From the NCBI GenBank assembly GCA_021732045.1, contig JAKFWK010000002.1, positions 1 to 64,000 of the forward strand: a stretch of DNA of 64,000 bases, given 5' to 3'. Shown here in pieces: positions 61,695 through 64,000 of the stretch (position 1 is the first letter of the stretch; the number at the start of each line of letters is the position of its first letter). Source of the stretch: Sulfurimonas sp. Lineage in GTDB: Bacteria > Campylobacterota > Campylobacteria > Campylobacterales > Sulfurimonadaceae. The notes beneath the pieces were generated by a model. The model was not told the origin of the DNA, did no database searches, and saw nothing but the letters and a program-made list of their open reading frames with translations. The position numbers were made by a program, and so were the translations under genes.

Positions 61695-62798
61695 CTATAT
61701 ATCTCCCTTTATTCCCCAAAGTTCTCGTGCTTCTTCCTCTTCTGCTTTGCATCTATAACAGAGTGCTTCAACACTATTTGTGCTAAATGAGACACCGCAC
61801 TCATCACACCTTCTAACTCTAAATTTTATAAGATTTACAACCTCTGGCTCAAAAAATTCCTTAACTCTATATGATGGGGCAAGAGTTATTGCGTTTGGCT
61901 CACATACATCATGACAAATATGACACTTTATACACAAAAATGGGTCAAAATCTATTTTAGAATTTTTAAGGTCAGATGTAAGCGCTCCAGTCGGGCAAAC
62001 TCTATAACACATCTGACAAGCAGTACAACTCTCACTATCTAGAAGCTTCATCGAGGTAAATGTAAGCTCGTCTGCCTCTATAACATGGAATTGTGAGGGT
62101 TTTTTAACTCTCTTTATGGCTGTAAAAAATAGCTTCCGCTTGTCTGGAATTCTCTTTTGTTTTAAAAGTTTAATATCATTTTTTTGTAGTGTATGCTCAA
62201 CCAGCTCATCAGTTGCTTTTTGTATCTCTTTTTCAAACTCTATTTTAGTTTTTATAGCACCTTTAAGAGTTGCTTTGCTAAAAAAATCTCTTCTAGTTGG
62301 GCTCTCTTTTGTCTCGACGCTATTTTTATGTTTAACATCTTCAAGTTTTATAACAGCGTCGCTTTCCATGGCTTCTAAGATATAAGATGCCTCTTCATAG
62401 TTTTTTAAAATCTGTGGCTTACACTTATGAGCTATATCACACTCATCACAATATCCCATGTCAAAAATCATCTCTTTTTTTAAAACAGCCATTGAGATAA
62501 TGTTTTCTATATTTAATGCCGCTATGCAGGGTACATTTTTTCTACACGATATAATATTTTGCTCATCTTCTATATAGGAAAAGAAAAACTCTGTTTGACT
62601 AAAGTTATCCAAAGAGAGCGCCTCACTTGGACAAACCGCGTCACATGCGCCACACTCTACGCAAGAGTAAAAATTTATGCTTGGGAGTGGATTTGTTCCA
62701 ACAACTATTGCTTCTGTTGGACAGATAAGCTCACACCTATTACACTCGCTCTCTTTTGAAAGCAACCGGACACAACGACTAGCACTTAGTTGTATCAT
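61695..62798 (-). CDS. polyferredoxin with four 4Fe-4S sites and a zinc ribbon
   Basis: 367 residues. Four iron-sulfur sites in two pairs: Cys 9/19/22/26, 46/49/52/56, then 258/261/264/268 and 289/292/295/299. A C-terminal CDEC (331-334) and CYRC (347-350) form a probable zinc ribbon. Further cysteines lie at about 85-126. Between the pairs is a twin-arginine-like TRRDFFSKA (168-176). Proteins of this kind occur with formate dehydrogenase genes in Campylobacterota, but the exact role is unknown. It abuts the TorD gene directly. Confidence 0.78.
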   Translation of the reverse strand: MIQLSASRCVRLLSKESECNRCELICPTEAIVVGTNPLPSINFYSCVECGACDAVCPSEALSLDNFSQTEFFFSYIEDEQNIISCRKNVPCIAALNIENIISMAVLKKEMIFDMGYCDECDIAHKCKPQILKNYEEASYILEAMESDAVIKLEDVKHKNSVETKESPTRRDFFSKATLKGAIKTKIEFEKEIQKATDELVEHTLQKNDIKLLKQKRIPDKRKLFFTAIKRVKKPSQFHVIEADELTFTSMKLLDSESCTACQMCYRVCPTGALTSDLKNSKIDFDPFLCIKCHICHDVCEPNAITLAPSYRVKEFFEPEVVNLIKFRVRRCDECGVSFSTNSVEALCYRCKAEEEEARELWGIKGDI

Positions 62799-63416
62799 TT
62801 AGATGCTTAACTCTTTAACCAAATACTCATTATCGCTCAAGATAAACTCTAAAGCCATATCAGCGGCGTCATAGTAAAGTGGTGTTCTTGCTTCAAACTT
62901 AACATTCAAAAGATACATTGGAGCCCATCTTAGTAGATGCTTGTTTAAAAATTCCATCTGAACTTCTCTGATAGATTTTACCGCATCCGCATCATTTTCC
63001 TGCATCGCCTTTTCCTCAGCGGAAACTAAATGGTACATAAACTCAAGCTCAATTCCAATATGGTCAGCCGCAACAGTCCTTGAAAGTTCATAATCAACTA
63101 TAAAATTTGATGCACTGTAAATATCAGTTACAGGATTAGCTCCGCCGGTCTCTATCTTTTGGTCTTCTCTTGTGTAAAAAGTTTCATATGGGATAATGTG
63201 TAGTATAGATAAATTCACAAAATCTGGATTCAAATACTCCTCTAAAAGTACGGATCCCTCTACCTCCCAGAGCTGTTTCCACTCTTTTAGTGTTGGAAAA
63301 AAATCTAAAATATTTTCATCTTTTTTAATAATTTCTAACATCTCTAAATCTAACTCTTGAAGCAAAACTCTCGACAATAACGCATAAATATTTGCTCTAG
63401 CTTTTGTATTTTCCAT
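62799..63416 (-). CDS. TorD/DmsD-family molybdoenzyme chaperone
   Basis: 205 residues, all-helical. ANIYALLSRVLLQELDLEML at the N-terminus, IIPYETFYTREDQ, DHIGIELEFMYHLVSAEEKA and FLNKHLLRWAPMYL match TorD family chaperones, which bind twin-arginine signal peptides and help insert the molybdenum or tungsten cofactor. In Campylobacterota such a gene is typically at the start of the formate dehydrogenase cluster. The catalytic subunit is not in the window. Confidence 0.82.
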   Translation of the reverse strand: MENTKARANIYALLSRVLLQELDLEMLEIIKKDENILDFFPTLKEWKQLWEVEGSVLLEEYLNPDFVNLSILHIIPYETFYTREDQKIETGGANPVTDIYSASNFIVDYELSRTVAADHIGIELEFMYHLVSAEEKAMQENDADAVKSIREVQMEFLNKHLLRWAPMYLLNVKFEARTPLYYDAADMALEFILSDNEYLVKELSI

Positions 63417-63552
63417 AATTTAAATTCTTTATATTGATTTTTAGTGCAAAATTCTATCCAAAAAGACTGAATATACAATTATGAAATATTGATACAAAAT
63501 AAAGAGAAGAAATTGCAACTTATGCTAAAATTGCCTTAAAAAAGGAGTTCCT

Positions 63553-63972
63553 ATTATTTATACACTCATTCACACGATTCATATATTTTCGGTTTTTATC
63601 TATGGTGGTTTTTTATTTGTAGATGTTCTTTTTCTATCAAAAATGAACAGATCGCTAAGTATTGAAGAGCAAAAAAAAGCAAGAGAAGCAATTATGATAT
63701 ATGTAAGAAAAGTTGTCCCTTACGCTTTGATGGTTGCAGTTGCAAGCGGACTTTTTCTTATTGTTCAAATTTTTGGAAAGATTGAAAACGGTGCGCTCTC
63801 TAATTTTCAAATCTTACTAAGCATAAAAGCTTTTTTAGGCTCATGGCTTGGCTTGCGTGGAATCAATCAAAAGCTATTTAAGATAGATCCTTGGGTATTT
63901 AAAAGCCATCTATTCCCATTTAGTTTAGTTGTTGTTATTATTCTACTATCTCAGTTTATGTATGTCTTCTAA
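63553..63972 (+). CDS. small four-helix membrane protein, CopD-like, probable ATT start
   Basis: 139 residues if started at ATT 63553. The stretch before the first ATG (63643) encodes a membrane helix, YTLIHTIHIFSVFIYGGFLF, that the protein needs to match its relative at 48522. The in-frame stop at 63526 leaves no ATG, GTG or TTG in between, and AAGGAG (63542-63547) stands 5 bp before the ATT. The following helices include VVPYALMVAVASGLFLIVQI and a C-terminal VVVIILLSQF. Function unknown; it is divergent from the TorD operon. Confidence 0.6.
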   Translation: MIYTLIHTIHIFSVFIYGGFLFVDVLFLSKMNRSLSIEEQKKAREAIMIYVRKVVPYALMVAVASGLFLIVQIFGKIENGALSNFQILLSIKAFLGSWLGLRGINQKLFKIDPWVFKSHLFPFSLVVVIILLSQFMYVF

Positions 63973-64000
63973 AGTATAAGCACACTACTAAAAGTGTCTT

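Noticed and set aside
1..64000. CRISPR arrays, tRNA genes, insertion sequences with transposase, prophage structural genes
   Set aside because: None was recognised on either strand; the repeats found are non-coding or gene remnants.

Overview
The window is AT-rich, gene-dense chromosomal DNA from a member of the Campylobacterota (Epsilonproteobacteria), most like Sulfurimonas or a close relative. The reasons are short intergenic gaps with many 1-14 bp overlaps, a CcoI/CcoS pair for cbb3 oxidase assembly, small periplasmic c-type cytochromes, the rpsF-ssb-rpsR order, and a legionaminic acid cluster in the gene order known from Campylobacter jejuni. Genus is an inference; no 16S gene is present.

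Layout. 1-84: the 3' end of a 5S rRNA. 290-7976 (+): heptose precursor genes (gmhA, gmhB, hldD, hldE), interrupted by an asparaginase-like gene, ccoI-ccoS and a small cytochrome c, and closed by a YfaZ-like outer-membrane protein. 8008-30807, almost all on the minus strand: a large lipopolysaccharide/surface-glycan locus with four GT9 heptosyltransferase-family genes (waaF, waaC and two others), GT2 transferases, a WaaP/InaA-like kinase, a polysaccharide deacetylase, two alkaline-phosphatase-superfamily membrane enzymes, dgkA, and a complete GDP-sugar-type legionaminic acid pathway (legB, legC, legH, legI, legG, ptmE, ptmF, legF, ptmA). A hexapeptide acetyltransferase gene inside this pathway is switched off by a tract of nine G; ten (or seven) would restore one continuous reading frame, which looks like phase variation. 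A divergent msbA-like exporter follows at 30887.

32773-36977 (+): hemN, an Fe-S reductase-like protein, lgt and a DedA protein. 37108-43340 is an accessory island: a decayed short-chain dehydrogenase, an AraC-type regulator, the start of a restriction-modification gene, a coiled-coil protein followed by a membrane-anchored DUF4041/GIY-YIG protein, an orphan MazF/PemK toxin, a chimeric DUF1016 remnant, and near-identical non-coding repeats between these pieces. A MarR regulator with a perfect palindrome inside its promoter and a yceI gene sit at its right side.

43613-46982: a three-gene redox operon (triheme peroxidase-like protein, a membrane b-type/pentaheme fusion, a thioredoxin-fold protein). 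47025-60337: housekeeping genes (RhlE-type helicase, rpsF-ssb-rpsR, dprA, queA, tatBC, hemW, an EAL protein, ridA, dapE, pgpA). 60377-63416 (-): a TorD-type chaperone, polyferredoxin, shikimate-dehydrogenase-like protein and an unknown protein, probably a maturation set for a molybdo- or tungsto-enzyme such as formate dehydrogenase. The last gene (63553-63972) appears to start at ATT.

The strongest leads are the poly-G-controlled acetyltransferase, a dispersed two-copy hairpin element (48.4 and 59.7 kb) with a compensatory base-pair change and a shared eight-base loop, the repeat-bounded accessory cassettes around the GIY-YIG gene pair, and the b-type/pentaheme cytochrome fusion. All family assignments come from reading the sequence; no database search was run.
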